A DNA stretch of 63,368 nt, taken from Stentor coeruleus (taxonomy: Eukaryota > Ciliophora > Heterotrichea > Heterotrichida > Stentoridae). The notes beneath the pieces were generated by a model. It ran no database searches. It was not told the origin of the DNA and was given only the letters and a program-made list of their open reading frames with translations. Shown one piece after another: positions 10,396 to 20,090 of this stretch. The stretch lies in NCBI GenBank assembly GCA_001970955.1, contig MPUH01000348.1, positions 1-63,368 on the forward strand, in the 5' to 3' direction. The position numbers and the translations under genes were made by a program. Each line of letters starts with the position of its first letter. Positions within the stretch are counted from its first letter, which is position 1.

Positions 10396-11251
10396 ATGGC
10401 TAATAGATCATTAACATTAAGAATGCAAAATAAATCCAATTATCACTCAAAATCTTCAATCACTGTACCTCTTTCAACTAAAAAAACAATAAAATCAGCT
10501 GAAAAAGAATTCAAAAGTATGAAGACTCTAAATGCAATAAGTCACTCTCCAAGAAAAATTGAAGGCGATTTCACTAAGGTAGATAATCAAGATAAACAGA
10601 AAAACTTTATGGAAATCATGGGTTTTCATAAGAAAACTGACACTTACCTTAAAAGTTCACCTTTTAATATAAACATCTCAGCACCTTCAATATCTTTGGT
10701 TGACTTTATGGGAGATAACAAGTTATCATTTTTAAAGAAAGCTGGGTTTATGCCGATACATGATGAATGTATCCGCAATCAAGAAGTTAAAAGGATTGCA
10801 GATGAAAAAAATGCGTTTTCGTTACCGAATATACTTCATTATGATATGATAAGAGAAAATACAATTAAAAGTCCTATTAATGCTCATTCAGTATCAACAG
10901 TAAATTGATATGATAAGAGAAAATACAATTAAAAGTCCTATTAATGCTCATTCAGTATCAACAGTAAATTCATCTTTATTACCTAAACTGAAAATAAAGT
11001 CAACTAAACTAAAGTTTAAATCGGATAAAGAATCTAAAATTTTAAAAGGAGAAAGTGAACATATAGGCAAAATCGATAAAATACTTGAAGAATGCGAAAT
11101 TTTGTTTAAGGAAAATCAAGAACTAAGAAAAACAGAAAATGAACTAGCTGCAAAAAATGGGATAGAAAAAATTGTGAAGAAAAAAAAGAAAATAAAACTT
11201 ACTGTAAAGGAGATAAATAGTATAAGACTTAATGCACAAGCTTTGGGTTAA
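10396..11251 (+). CDS. Small Ser/Lys-rich protein, frame broken by a 64-bp tandem duplication
   Basis: The reading frame from ATG 10396 stops at TGA 10906-10908, but the 64 bases at 10843-10906 are repeated exactly at 10907-10970. Removing one copy gives one continuous frame to TAA 11251, 792 nt and 263 aa. The product is basic, with an N-terminal disordered region and a C-terminal Lys/Glu-rich coiled coil (NQELRKTENELAAKN). No family is recognised. The break may be an assembly overlap like those marked by N elsewhere, or a true mutation; 64 is not a multiple of three, so a true duplication would truncate the protein to 170 residues. Confidence 0.7.
10843..10970. repeat. Perfect 64-bp tandem duplication without N
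   Basis: Positions 10843-10906 and 10907-10970 are identical. The duplication shifts the frame of the surrounding gene and creates its premature TGA. Confidence 0.95.
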
Positions 11252-11992
11252 GTTAAAATTATTACCCAAATTTAATTGAATTGCAATAAAATCTGATTAA
11301 AGTATATAATTGAAGTTTTAAATATATAATAATCAACTTTTTTTATCATGATATTGATAATAAACTTTACAGCATTTATATAAAGAATATGAAAATTTAG
11401 AAAATTATATAATTTAGAAGCTAATACATGCTCTTAGTACTTAATGTATTAGGTTTCTTTCCATATTTACATGTAAAAGTGGGGTGCATATTTTAGTAAA
11501 ATTATTCTTCTTGTATTTTGAAAACTGCAAATCTACAAGTTTTTTATCAGTAAAATTTCAGAAATAGTTACAAATTCATCAAGTGAAGCTTATCTACCTC
11601 ATTTTATCAATAAAACATTTACAGAAACTATACCTATTTTCATATGCATATAATAAACTTCAATCTCTTCATATCAAAAGCTTGGAAATCAATAAATGCA
11701 CTCATTCCTATACATAAACTCTTACACTATCTATTATGTTTTCTCCCTACATCTTACATCTAATATAAAGAAAGTTAAAAAACCAGGTGAATTCCATAAA
11801 CAACTGCATATTTTCAAACAAAATTGATAAGTAAAAATCCTAAATCTATCCTATTAAATACCAAAAAAATAAACAACATAGCCCAAAACCCAAAAAATCC
11901 TTTCAGATATTCTCAAACCTTCAGCCTACCCATATAATTCAAAGAACCATATTTACATTATCTTTCCATGCTTACCGTTTTCGAGCATATAA
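11252..11992. other. Intergenic region
   Basis: Between two plus-strand genes. The part nearest the next gene (about 11690-11950) is C-rich and nearly G-free on the plus strand, fitting the window-wide pattern upstream of genes. No coding frame or RNA gene was recognised. Confidence 0.5.
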
Positions 11993-13480
11993 ATGGTGAA
12001 TAAGGTATTATTAGCCGCCTTGCTTATTAGCTTAACCTTTTCCGCTCAAATTAATTATCAATCTGTATTAGAACATTCAGGTCAACTGAATACTGAGTTT
12101 CATCTAAGAGAAGGTCTTGCTTTTCTACAACAAGATGAAGAAGATGATGGCTCTTGCCTTGAAGAAGTCCATGCAACCATAACATGTGAAGAAGGTGGTG
12201 ATTGTTCTATTACTGATGATAGTGAAGAATTTGACTTTGAAGTTGTGTCGAATGAAGATGGAATTTTAGATGTTATTGTTATTGATAGTGACATGGAAGC
12301 AGAAGAATGCTCCGAAGAAGTCACAGTAACTATAACTTGTGATGGAGAAACTTGTGTAGTTAGTGATAGTAGCGATAGTTATGAACTTAATGTTGATGAT
12401 CAAGTTATAGAAACTGATGATGAAATTATTGAAATTGATGATGATACTGAACCTGTCGAAGGTGAATGTTTAGAAGATGTTATTGTTACTATAACATGTA
12501 CCGATGGAATATGTGTAGCTAGTGATGATAGTGATAATTATGATGTATCTCTATCAGACTCATCAGGTGATGAACTTGTTTTAGATGTTGTTGAAGTCGG
12601 CCTTGAAGATGGAGAATGCAATGAAATCGCTCAACTTGATGTTCAATGCGATGATGGAGTTTGTGTTGTTGATGATGATACATCTTCAGCTGATGTTACT
12701 GCTGTTGTTGATGAAGTTGAAGTAGAAGATGAAGATGCAGATGATGAAGAAGAAGCTGAAGAAGATGAAGATGATGAAGAAGAAATAATTGAAGATTTAG
12801 ATGATGATGATGAAGCTAGTGAAGATGATAATGATTTTGCTGAAGAAATTGAAGATGTTGATGATATTGAAGAAGCGGCTGAAGATCTTGATGATGCTGA
12901 AGAAGCTAGTGAAGATACAGACGATAATATACCTATTGAAATTGTTACTGATGATGAATCAACTGAAGATCTTGATGATGAAGATAATGAAAATGAAGAT
13001 TTGGATGATAGTTTAAATGAAACTGAAGATGATAATGATGACCAGGAAGAAATTGAAGATGCTGATGACCCTATGGAATCAATTGAAGATGATGATGATT
13101 TTGAAGAAATGATAGAAGATGAAGATGATGATGAGGAAGCTATTGAAGATTTAGATGATGAAGAGGAATGTGAAGAAAATACTGATGAAGTCCATTTGAC
13201 TATTGAATGTATAGATGGGGTTGATTGTGATGTATCTGATGATAGTGATGAATATGATTTTATTGTTACCAATGTGGGAGATGATCAGATTGATATTGTG
13301 TTGCTCCCTGAAGATCTTGAAGAAGGCGAATGTACCGAAACTGTGACTGTTACTATGAGCTGTGATGGAGAAGGATGTGAAGTAGAGTCAAATAGTGAAA
13401 GTTATGACCTTGGGATAACTGACAATACTTTGATAGCTCAAGAAATTGATACACCCTCGTTTTTGAGTCTGCCCGAGTAA
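11993..13480 (+). CDS. Secreted, very acidic protein with six three-cysteine repeats
   Basis: 495-aa protein. The N-terminus is a signal peptide (MVNKVLLAALLISLTFSA, cleavage expected near 18-19); there is no second TM segment or GPI-like tail. The mature part has six copies of a repeat of about 50 residues built around C-x9-C-x4/5-C, for example C55/C65/C71, C106/C116/C121, C159/C169/C174 and C209/C219/C224, with a core like VTVTITCDG..CVVSD followed by DSxxYD. Four copies come first, then about 145 residues of almost pure Asp/Glu with EDxDD units, then two more copies. It is probably secretory or vesicular. Calcium binding by the acidic block is likely from composition; the repeat is not one I can name. 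Confidence 0.8.
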   Translation: MVNKVLLAALLISLTFSAQINYQSVLEHSGQLNTEFHLREGLAFLQQDEEDDGSCLEEVHATITCEEGGDCSITDDSEEFDFEVVSNEDGILDVIVIDSDMEAEECSEEVTVTITCDGETCVVSDSSDSYELNVDDQVIETDDEIIEIDDDTEPVEGECLEDVIVTITCTDGICVASDDSDNYDVSLSDSSGDELVLDVVEVGLEDGECNEIAQLDVQCDDGVCVVDDDTSSADVTAVVDEVEVEDEDADDEEEAEEDEDDEEEIIEDLDDDDEASEDDNDFAEEIEDVDDIEEAAEDLDDAEEASEDTDDNIPIEIVTDDESTEDLDDEDNENEDLDDSLNETEDDNDDQEEIEDADDPMESIEDDDDFEEMIEDEDDDEEAIEDLDDEEECEENTDEVHLTIECIDGVDCDVSDDSDEYDFIVTNVGDDQIDIVLLPEDLEEGECTETVTVTMSCDGEGCEVESNSESYDLGITDNTLIAQEIDTPSFLSLPE

Positions 13481-14008
13481 TTAGTAATTCATTAGACAAT
13501 TTAGATTGCGAAGGATTTTATAATGGAAAATTAGGGTAAGTTAAGGGTTGAAATTTAATAAGANGTTAATAATTTCAATAATAGAATTAAACTTTCTATA
13601 TGAAAAATGCTATAATTAGGATTTTATAATGGAAAATTAGGGTAAGTTAAGGGTTGAAATTTAATAAGATTATAAAGGCTATTAGGATGATAATAGATTT
13701 TTCACTTGAACCCCATGATGAGTTATATATTTAAAAAATTTAGATTGAGGACAAATATAATTTCTAATTTTATAAATATGTTCCATAAGATAGTAGAATA
13801 TGTTATATCTTAGAAATTATTTTATCAATAAAATTCTAATTTAAACTAGATTTAATATCACTTCCTTCAATATTAACTCCATTTTCCAACTATGCACCAT
13901 AAAAATATACATTTAATCATATAAAACCAAATAAATTTTATCAGAATAAAATCTATTACATCCTATCTACCTTTCACTAATTAAGAAAATGCTTGATAAG
14001 CCATTATC
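13481..14008. other. Convergent intergenic region with repeat around N
   Basis: Lies between a plus-strand and a minus-strand gene. The left half is G-rich and C-poor, the right half (from about 13830) C-rich and G-poor. It contains the repeat around the N at 13564. No gene was seen. Confidence 0.6.
13512..13669. repeat. 52-bp direct repeat, copies 54 bp apart, N at 13564
   Basis: Copy 1 is 13512-13563 and copy 2 is 13618-13669. The N directly follows copy 1. It looks like an unmerged overlap in which 54 extra bases remain between the copies. Confidence 0.85.
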
Positions 14009-15289
14009 TTAAATTCTGCATACATACGAACTTGATTGAGTTATATATCTAACCCATTTATAAGGTGTTGTCTGTTTACCAGGTTCAACAACACGTAAAT
14101 ATTTTATCTGCAGATTAGAAACACTATACATAGGGATTTCAAAATTCATCGATATTTGCCCAAGCTCTTTTTGACTACAAGGACTACTCAAACTAGTTTT
14201 AACTTTCAAAGCTATTTCACTTCCTCCAATGAATTTCTTTACACTCCAATCACACAATTTCTCAATATCTTTATATTCAGTTTTCTGGTTTGAAACTTTT
14301 GAAAGCTGCTCAAAAGATACTGAAGTTGTGGTCTTGGGCATAGTAAATTTTACTACAACATTCGACCCAAACTGTTTACTATTAAACAAAGCTCTAATCC
14401 GAATAGTAAAATCTAGTTTATAAGGGGTTATCTCATCTATAAAATGGAAAATCCTAAACGGTGTTTGATATTCTCCTTTAATCCTATAGTTCATAGCAAT
14501 AAATTCGCCTTCAGGTGGATTGATAGTTAAAATCTTAAAATCATTAAACTCAGAAGTATTAACCCCTTCATGGAAATTAAAGTCATCTAAAGCTGCATTT
14601 CCATATAACCCCCCTGATTTATTAAGAACTAAATCTTCATTAAGGGCAAGTTTAAGCTGAGGATTCCCTTGTAAATAGCTTTTCATTTGTATACATCCAT
14701 CAATAGCTGAGTTGATAAGATAGCCTTTTGAATCAAAAAGTGCTGTGATTTTTTCATAAACATCAACAAAAATTTCATTCTTAACACCTTTACCTGCCAT
14801 TGGCCTTTGTACTGCAGTATGAGGGGCTGAACTAGATAAAAAACTTGGTCTAAAAGTAAAAAGTGAATTTTCAACTGAAATTGCTTCATTAACTATATAA
14901 GGGCGTAATTGATCTGTTGAAGTACTTTGAGCATAGCCATAATCAATAGCTTCATCAATGATTTCATAGATCAAAGTGAAATTTTTTCTAATACTTTCTT
15001 CTGTTAAAACCCCACAGTAATCTTTAATAAGCTTAGCAACAATTTGTAATAAATCAAGAACATAAGAAGGAGAAACATTTCTTATTGTTGTAGCAACAAG
15101 ATATAATCCACCTTTTTTTAGATGTAAGAAATTGATACCCTCAAGATTTATTACAGGAGGTAGATCACCTTTCCAAAGTTTGGCTTTACGGAAGAAAATC
15201 TCATTAGTTCCTTTGACTAGATCTCCACGAAAGTCTCTTGAAATTATTGTATCACCACGTGCGGATAAAATATAAAATTGGGATAGCAT
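14009..15289 (-). CDS. AP4M1: AP-4 complex subunit mu
   Basis: 426-aa medium chain of a clathrin-adaptor-like complex. The N-terminal longin/mu domain (1-145) begins MLSQFYILSARGDTI and contains the AP-4-like sequence SGLYLVATT-type strand (GGLYLVATTIRNVSPS), DYCGVLTEESIRKN and IDYGYAQSTSTDQLRPYI. The mu homology domain follows from about residue 175 and ends VRYITQSSSYVCRI, close to the normal end of mu4. AP-4 sorts cargo from the trans-Golgi in eukaryotes that retain it. AP-4 fits better than AP-1/2/3 because of the N-terminal and C-terminal signatures. Length is normal; no break or intron was seen. Confidence 0.9.
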   Translation of the reverse strand: MLSQFYILSARGDTIISRDFRGDLVKGTNEIFFRKAKLWKGDLPPVINLEGINFLHLKKGGLYLVATTIRNVSPSYVLDLLQIVAKLIKDYCGVLTEESIRKNFTLIYEIIDEAIDYGYAQSTSTDQLRPYIVNEAISVENSLFTFRPSFLSSSAPHTAVQRPMAGKGVKNEIFVDVYEKITALFDSKGYLINSAIDGCIQMKSYLQGNPQLKLALNEDLVLNKSGGLYGNAALDDFNFHEGVNTSEFNDFKILTINPPEGEFIAMNYRIKGEYQTPFRIFHFIDEITPYKLDFTIRIRALFNSKQFGSNVVVKFTMPKTTTSVSFEQLSKVSNQKTEYKDIEKLCDWSVKKFIGGSEIALKVKTSLSSPCSQKELGQISMNFEIPMYSVSNLQIKYLRVVEPGKQTTPYKWVRYITQSSSYVCRI

Positions 15290-15336
15290 ATTTTATTAGA
15301 ATCTCAAGTTTATAATAATCTCCAAATCTAATTCAT

Positions 15337-18300
15337 TTAATCAGCAAAACTCCTTCTTCTTGAATCTCCTGATGTATCCTCTCTAAAACTTTCTTGATCA
15401 ATCACTCTTTGACTATGGAATTCAGGTAGTTTACTTGGTGAGCCTACAAATTGACTGTTATTAACTTTATGATTTTCAGGTCTTTTCCCAGAATGGAACC
15501 TTGTTTTAAGTTTTTCTCCTTTAAGCCTTTCATTTTCTCTCATTAACAAATCTTTTCTACTTTCAAGTCTTTCAACTATTTCTAGTGCTTCATTTTTCGC
15601 ATTCAACAAATGGTCACGTTCCATCTGCCATTTAGACCTTTCTTTTTCTAATTCTAAATACATTTGGCTTTTCATCATCTCAGCATCTTTTACCTTTTTT
15701 TCCATATCAATAATTTTATTTCTCATCTGTTCCTTATCAAACCCAGCTGAATCTTCTATTTCTCTAGTTTTCTTATCTTTTTCAATTCTTAGATTATCGA
15801 TTTCTAATATAAGTTTAGTTTCTATTTCTTGTAATTGTCTACACCTTTTTTCTATATTCCCAGTTATAAGGTTTTTCCCTCTTCTTGATATCTCAAGTTC
15901 TTCTTTTAACCCTTTGATTTCTTGATCTGCAAGTTTAAGTTTGAGGATTAATTGTTCTAAAGATGAAGCATTTGATTCTTGTAAATCTTTAATTTGAGAA
16001 TTGTATCTTGTTTCTATACTAGATATTAAAGAATTCATTGTCCCTTCATGTTTTTCTTTACCTGATTGTTCCCTTTTTTGTAATTGTTGTAAAGTGAATT
16101 CGAATTTCCTCTGGGCTTCATAAAGGTCGCTTTTAGCAGAATCTTTTTGCTGTACTAAAAACGCGAATTTATTTTCCCATAAAACCCTTTCTTTGTCTAT
16201 TATAGCATTTTTTTCATTGAGTTCTCTTTGGAGTTCATCAATAAGTTCTTTTAATTTCTCGTTTTCTTCAGACATGTCGTCGTCAATATGTTTTTCTTGT
16301 ATTTGAAGTAAGAGTTTTTCTTTTTCTTCATTGTTTCTATATTCCATTTCAGTGATTTTACTTTCGAGATTTAGGTACCTTTCATTTAAAGCAGCTTTTT
16401 CTTTTTCTAATTGGGAGATTTGCTTTGAAAACCCTGCGTTTAGTTGAGCCATGGTTTTCTTTTTTTCTGAAAGTTTCCTTTCTAGTATATCCTTGTCTTC
16501 AGCAAGTTTTTCTATAGCCGCATTGTCTTTCCCCCCTTCTGTCTTAAGAAGTTTTACCGTATCCCTGTACTTTTCTTCAATTTCTTTTAAAACCTTGTCA
16601 ATTTCATTAATTCTATTGCTTTTAAAGTCATTTTCCTGCTGCAATAAAGCCATTTCTCTTTTAGAATCGCTTTTAAAAGTTATCAAATCATTATTCAGTT
16701 GCTTGTTTTGACCTTTAAGCTCATCAATTTTTTTCCCTAACCCTTGTTTTTGCATATCAAGTTCAACCTTTAACTCTTTTATTTCATTATTTTGTGATAC
16801 AACCTGCTCATCAGCCTGTTGTTTTTTAAACGACATCATCGATATTTCCTTATCCCTTCCCGCAAGATCCAAAAGCATTTTATCAATTTTTTCTTGCATA
16901 GTCCTTCTCTCACCATCAAATCTTATTTGTGATACTTCCAGCATACTCTTATAAGATTTTTCCATGCCTTCCATCTGTTCTTTTAATTCCTTTATATAGT
17001 TTTCTAAACCTGATATTTTCTGTGCATCTAAATTTCCTTTATGTTTCAACCCACTAACCTCTTCATTCATATAAGCCTCAAGTTCTTTCATTTCATTTTC
17101 CTTCTGGCCAAGTTCTTCTTCCCAGTTTTCTTGATCATTTCTAATCCTATCCTCATATTCCTCTACAACTTTTCTACACCTTTTATCGCTTTTTTCTTTT
17201 TCTTCTTGAAGTCTTAATTCGAATCTTTTTTTCTCTTCTTCATAAAGACTTTTCAGCTGATCTTGTATTGTTTCAGCGGTTTTTTTAGTTGATTCTAACT
17301 CTTTAGAAAACCTTTCAGTAAGTCCATCAATAGTTTTATCATTTTCTATAGTTTTTGCCCTAAGTTTTGTTTCTAAATCAGTTGTCACAGTTTCTAATCT
17401 ACGTTTTAAATCTTGGATTTGGTCTCTAAGTCTATCTCGTTCTTGTGATAAACTATTAAGTTCATCAGTTAAAGATTCTTGTTTTGAATGCCATTCTGAA
17501 GAGTCTAATTTAAACCTAAGTTCAATATCTGTTTTTGCTTGAGTTAGTTTTTCTATTTCACAAAAAAGTTCTTTTTTATTAGCATCATTTTGCGATTCTA
17601 TATATTTCACTTCATTCGCATGTTTTTCTTTAAGTTGTTCAAGCTCAAGTTCTAAGTTTTTACTTGAATCTGTCATTGAGCTTAAATGGATCATCATTAC
17701 TGAATGCTGTTTTCGCTCTTCATCTAGTTGTTCTTTGCATTCTTTTAATTGAGTTTCTAGGAATTCGATTTTCTGCATTAGTACCGCATTGTCTTTTTCC
17801 ATTTTGTTCATTTCAGCTTTTAGGTTGTCTTCATATTTTTTAGCTTTTTTCTCAGCTTCTTCTGTTTTTTTCTTTAGTTTGCCGATATTTTCCTCAGCGA
17901 ATTTGTCGTTTTCTCTGATTTTGCTTAGGAGTTCTTTTTCTTTTTTATCAGATGATTGGGTTAGGAGTTTTAACTGTTGGGAGAGATCGTCGATTTTTAC
18001 TTGCATTTTTTGTTGTGACTCAACAAATTCGGTTTTTTCTTGAGAAAAACGCTGTGTGATTTCATCCAATTCTTTTTCTAGGTTAAATTTGGCATCTTGT
18101 TCTTGAGAAAGTTTGTTTTCTAAGGTTTTTATTTGAGAGTCTGAACGGTTTTGTAGGTCTTTTATGGCTTCAGAATGGGTTTTGGATAAGGTTTTATTTT
18201 CTGTTTCTAGGTCTTTTTCATGTTTTTTCAGGTCTTCGAGAGTTTTTTCTAGGTATGCGATTTTTTGTTCTAATAAAGCTGATGTTTCAGCGAATTCTGA

Positions 18301-20088
18301 TGCTTTTTGGGTTAAGGCTGAGTCGGATTTTTTATAAAGTTTCTCAAACTCGCCAGCTTGAGCTTTAGCGTTTTTTATCTCCCCAACAAGCTCTTCTTCA
18401 AGCTTCCTCATCGCTTCCCTAAGTTCTGCTTCTATATCATTTTTTTCTTCCTTCAATTCTTCTATAACTTTTTTTATCTCCTCATCTTTTTCTTCCATCT
18501 CTTTTTTCTCATGTTCTATTACTTCCATTTTTTTTACCAACTCCACTTTTTCCTTTTTAATTTGTTCTCTAAATTCGTTTGTATCCATTTCTAATATTTT
18601 GATTTTCTCTGCTGTAGTTTCTTGTATAATTTCTAATTCATTATTCAGAGCTTTCATATAAATATCAGCCCCTTCAATAAGTTTAGTCTGGCAAAACTGT
18701 AGCAAGATTTTATCTCTATTAGGTCCTCGTGGTCCTGAATCTTTAAAAGCCTGCTGGAAACTTCTCATTTCCCTTTCAAATTCTAAAAACGATTTATACT
18801 CATTACCTTTAAGTTTTGAGTTTATCCTCATATAGTTATTTCGAAGATACTCTGTAGATAGTTTTTCTGATTCAACTTCATTAGTAAATTTTAACTGACA
18901 GTGTTTTTCATGCATTGTTTCTTTAAGCTTAACATATGTGCTTTTTGTCTCTTCACCCAAAGCTCTTGATTTGAAATATTGACAACATGCTTTTCTTGCT
19001 TCTCTATGATATTCATTTATTACATCTAAAGTATCAGGAAAGTTGTCTACAGTAAGATCATCGATTTTTCTTGTATACAAAGCAACTGCATCTTCAAAAG
19101 CTTTAGCACATTCATTTTTGCATATATAATTCCAAGCATTTTCAATATTAGGTACTGCACCTTTATTTACTGCTGTGACATAGCTTTCTATAAGTTCACA
19201 GAGCATTTCACCATCAAGAAGTCTACCATTTAGAGTTTTTGGTTTGACACAGTTGATGATTTTACTTCTAAGTGCTCTAACTTGCTCAACAAATTCAGGT
19301 CGAAGCTCAGAAAATTCTAATGCTTCTAAATTGTGTAAATCATTTTCATTGTTTACAGGTCTAACCAATGTAAAGCATTCTCTATCTTTAAAAAACTCCT
19401 TCAAAAGCCTTCTGATCCTATTTTTCTCTTCAGCCAAATCAGAAAAACCTTTTTGTGCATTTAAAGCTTTTTCTAAATACTCTTTTGCCGTCAATGGTTC
19501 CCCTTCTTCATCTACAAGTTTCAATGCAAAATCCCTAACAACCCATACAAAGCTAGGAAAATAAGCAGCATATTCTTCAGTCCCAACCTCTTCATTGCCT
19601 TTGCTTTTAATTTGAATATGTTTTGTTAGATTAACAACCAATGACAAATTGTTAAGGGCTTCTTCATCAATACTTCCTCTGGAATTATAAATAAAACACG
19701 ATACAATAAGCACAGTAAGGGAAAAAATCCTAGAATCATGATCTGAGTCTTGATCTAAAGCTCCAATTCCTTCAGTATCTAAAATCACTACACTACATGG
19801 TTGACCATCAATAGTCCTCCCAGCGATAGGAGTTCCCCATATCCAGATACCTTTAGTACAAGGGTTTACAGAAGGACCAACACCAAAGCCTTTTTTTCTA
19901 TCAAGAAGCATTCTGTTAAGCAAATAAGACTTTCCTGTCCTATACATCCCAGCAACACCAATAACAGCTATTGGTAATTGTAAATTACATAAAAAAGCTT
20001 TCCCCTCATCGCTAAGTTTAAATTCTCTTGACCCTTCACTATAACTTAAAAGTAACAAAGGACTTTCTTTAAACTGATAACTTTGCAT
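15337..20088 (-). CDS. Guanylate-binding-protein GTPase fused to a very long coiled coil
   Basis: 1583-aa protein, about 2.5 times the usual GBP length. Residues 35-290 form a GBP/atlastin-type dynamin-family GTPase: P-loop GMYRTGKS (47-54), switch threonine in CTKGIW (T78), DTEG (104-107) and the RD motif of the family (VWVVRDFAL, R185-D186). A helical GBP middle domain follows to about 470. From about 475 to 1510 it is almost uninterrupted heptad coiled coil, then a short basic Ser-rich tail. No CaaX box or TM is visible. GBP proteins assemble on membranes after GTP binding; in ciliates their job is not established. The ATG lies only two bases after the stop of the upstream same-strand gene. 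Confidence 0.9.
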   Translation of the reverse strand: MQSYQFKESPLLLLSYSEGSREFKLSDEGKAFLCNLQLPIAVIGVAGMYRTGKSYLLNRMLLDRKKGFGVGPSVNPCTKGIWIWGTPIAGRTIDGQPCSVVILDTEGIGALDQDSDHDSRIFSLTVLIVSCFIYNSRGSIDEEALNNLSLVVNLTKHIQIKSKGNEEVGTEEYAAYFPSFVWVVRDFALKLVDEEGEPLTAKEYLEKALNAQKGFSDLAEEKNRIRRLLKEFFKDRECFTLVRPVNNENDLHNLEALEFSELRPEFVEQVRALRSKIINCVKPKTLNGRLLDGEMLCELIESYVTAVNKGAVPNIENAWNYICKNECAKAFEDAVALYTRKIDDLTVDNFPDTLDVINEYHREARKACCQYFKSRALGEETKSTYVKLKETMHEKHCQLKFTNEVESEKLSTEYLRNNYMRINSKLKGNEYKSFLEFEREMRSFQQAFKDSGPRGPNRDKILLQFCQTKLIEGADIYMKALNNELEIIQETTAEKIKILEMDTNEFREQIKKEKVELVKKMEVIEHEKKEMEEKDEEIKKVIEELKEEKNDIEAELREAMRKLEEELVGEIKNAKAQAGEFEKLYKKSDSALTQKASEFAETSALLEQKIAYLEKTLEDLKKHEKDLETENKTLSKTHSEAIKDLQNRSDSQIKTLENKLSQEQDAKFNLEKELDEITQRFSQEKTEFVESQQKMQVKIDDLSQQLKLLTQSSDKKEKELLSKIRENDKFAEENIGKLKKKTEEAEKKAKKYEDNLKAEMNKMEKDNAVLMQKIEFLETQLKECKEQLDEERKQHSVMMIHLSSMTDSSKNLELELEQLKEKHANEVKYIESQNDANKKELFCEIEKLTQAKTDIELRFKLDSSEWHSKQESLTDELNSLSQERDRLRDQIQDLKRRLETVTTDLETKLRAKTIENDKTIDGLTERFSKELESTKKTAETIQDQLKSLYEEEKKRFELRLQEEKEKSDKRCRKVVEEYEDRIRNDQENWEEELGQKENEMKELEAYMNEEVSGLKHKGNLDAQKISGLENYIKELKEQMEGMEKSYKSMLEVSQIRFDGERRTMQEKIDKMLLDLAGRDKEISMMSFKKQQADEQVVSQNNEIKELKVELDMQKQGLGKKIDELKGQNKQLNNDLITFKSDSKREMALLQQENDFKSNRINEIDKVLKEIEEKYRDTVKLLKTEGGKDNAAIEKLAEDKDILERKLSEKKKTMAQLNAGFSKQISQLEKEKAALNERYLNLESKITEMEYRNNEEKEKLLLQIQEKHIDDDMSEENEKLKELIDELQRELNEKNAIIDKERVLWENKFAFLVQQKDSAKSDLYEAQRKFEFTLQQLQKREQSGKEKHEGTMNSLISSIETRYNSQIKDLQESNASSLEQLILKLKLADQEIKGLKEELEISRRGKNLITGNIEKRCRQLQEIETKLILEIDNLRIEKDKKTREIEDSAGFDKEQMRNKIIDMEKKVKDAEMMKSQMYLELEKERSKWQMERDHLLNAKNEALEIVERLESRKDLLMRENERLKGEKLKTRFHSGKRPENHKVNNSQFVGSPSKLPEFHSQRVIDQESFREDTSGDSRRRSFAD

Positions 20089-20090
20089 AT

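Noticed and set aside
12643..13272. Open 209-codon Ser-rich frame opposite the acidic protein
   Set aside because: Reverse complement of GAT/GAA codons; a composition shadow.
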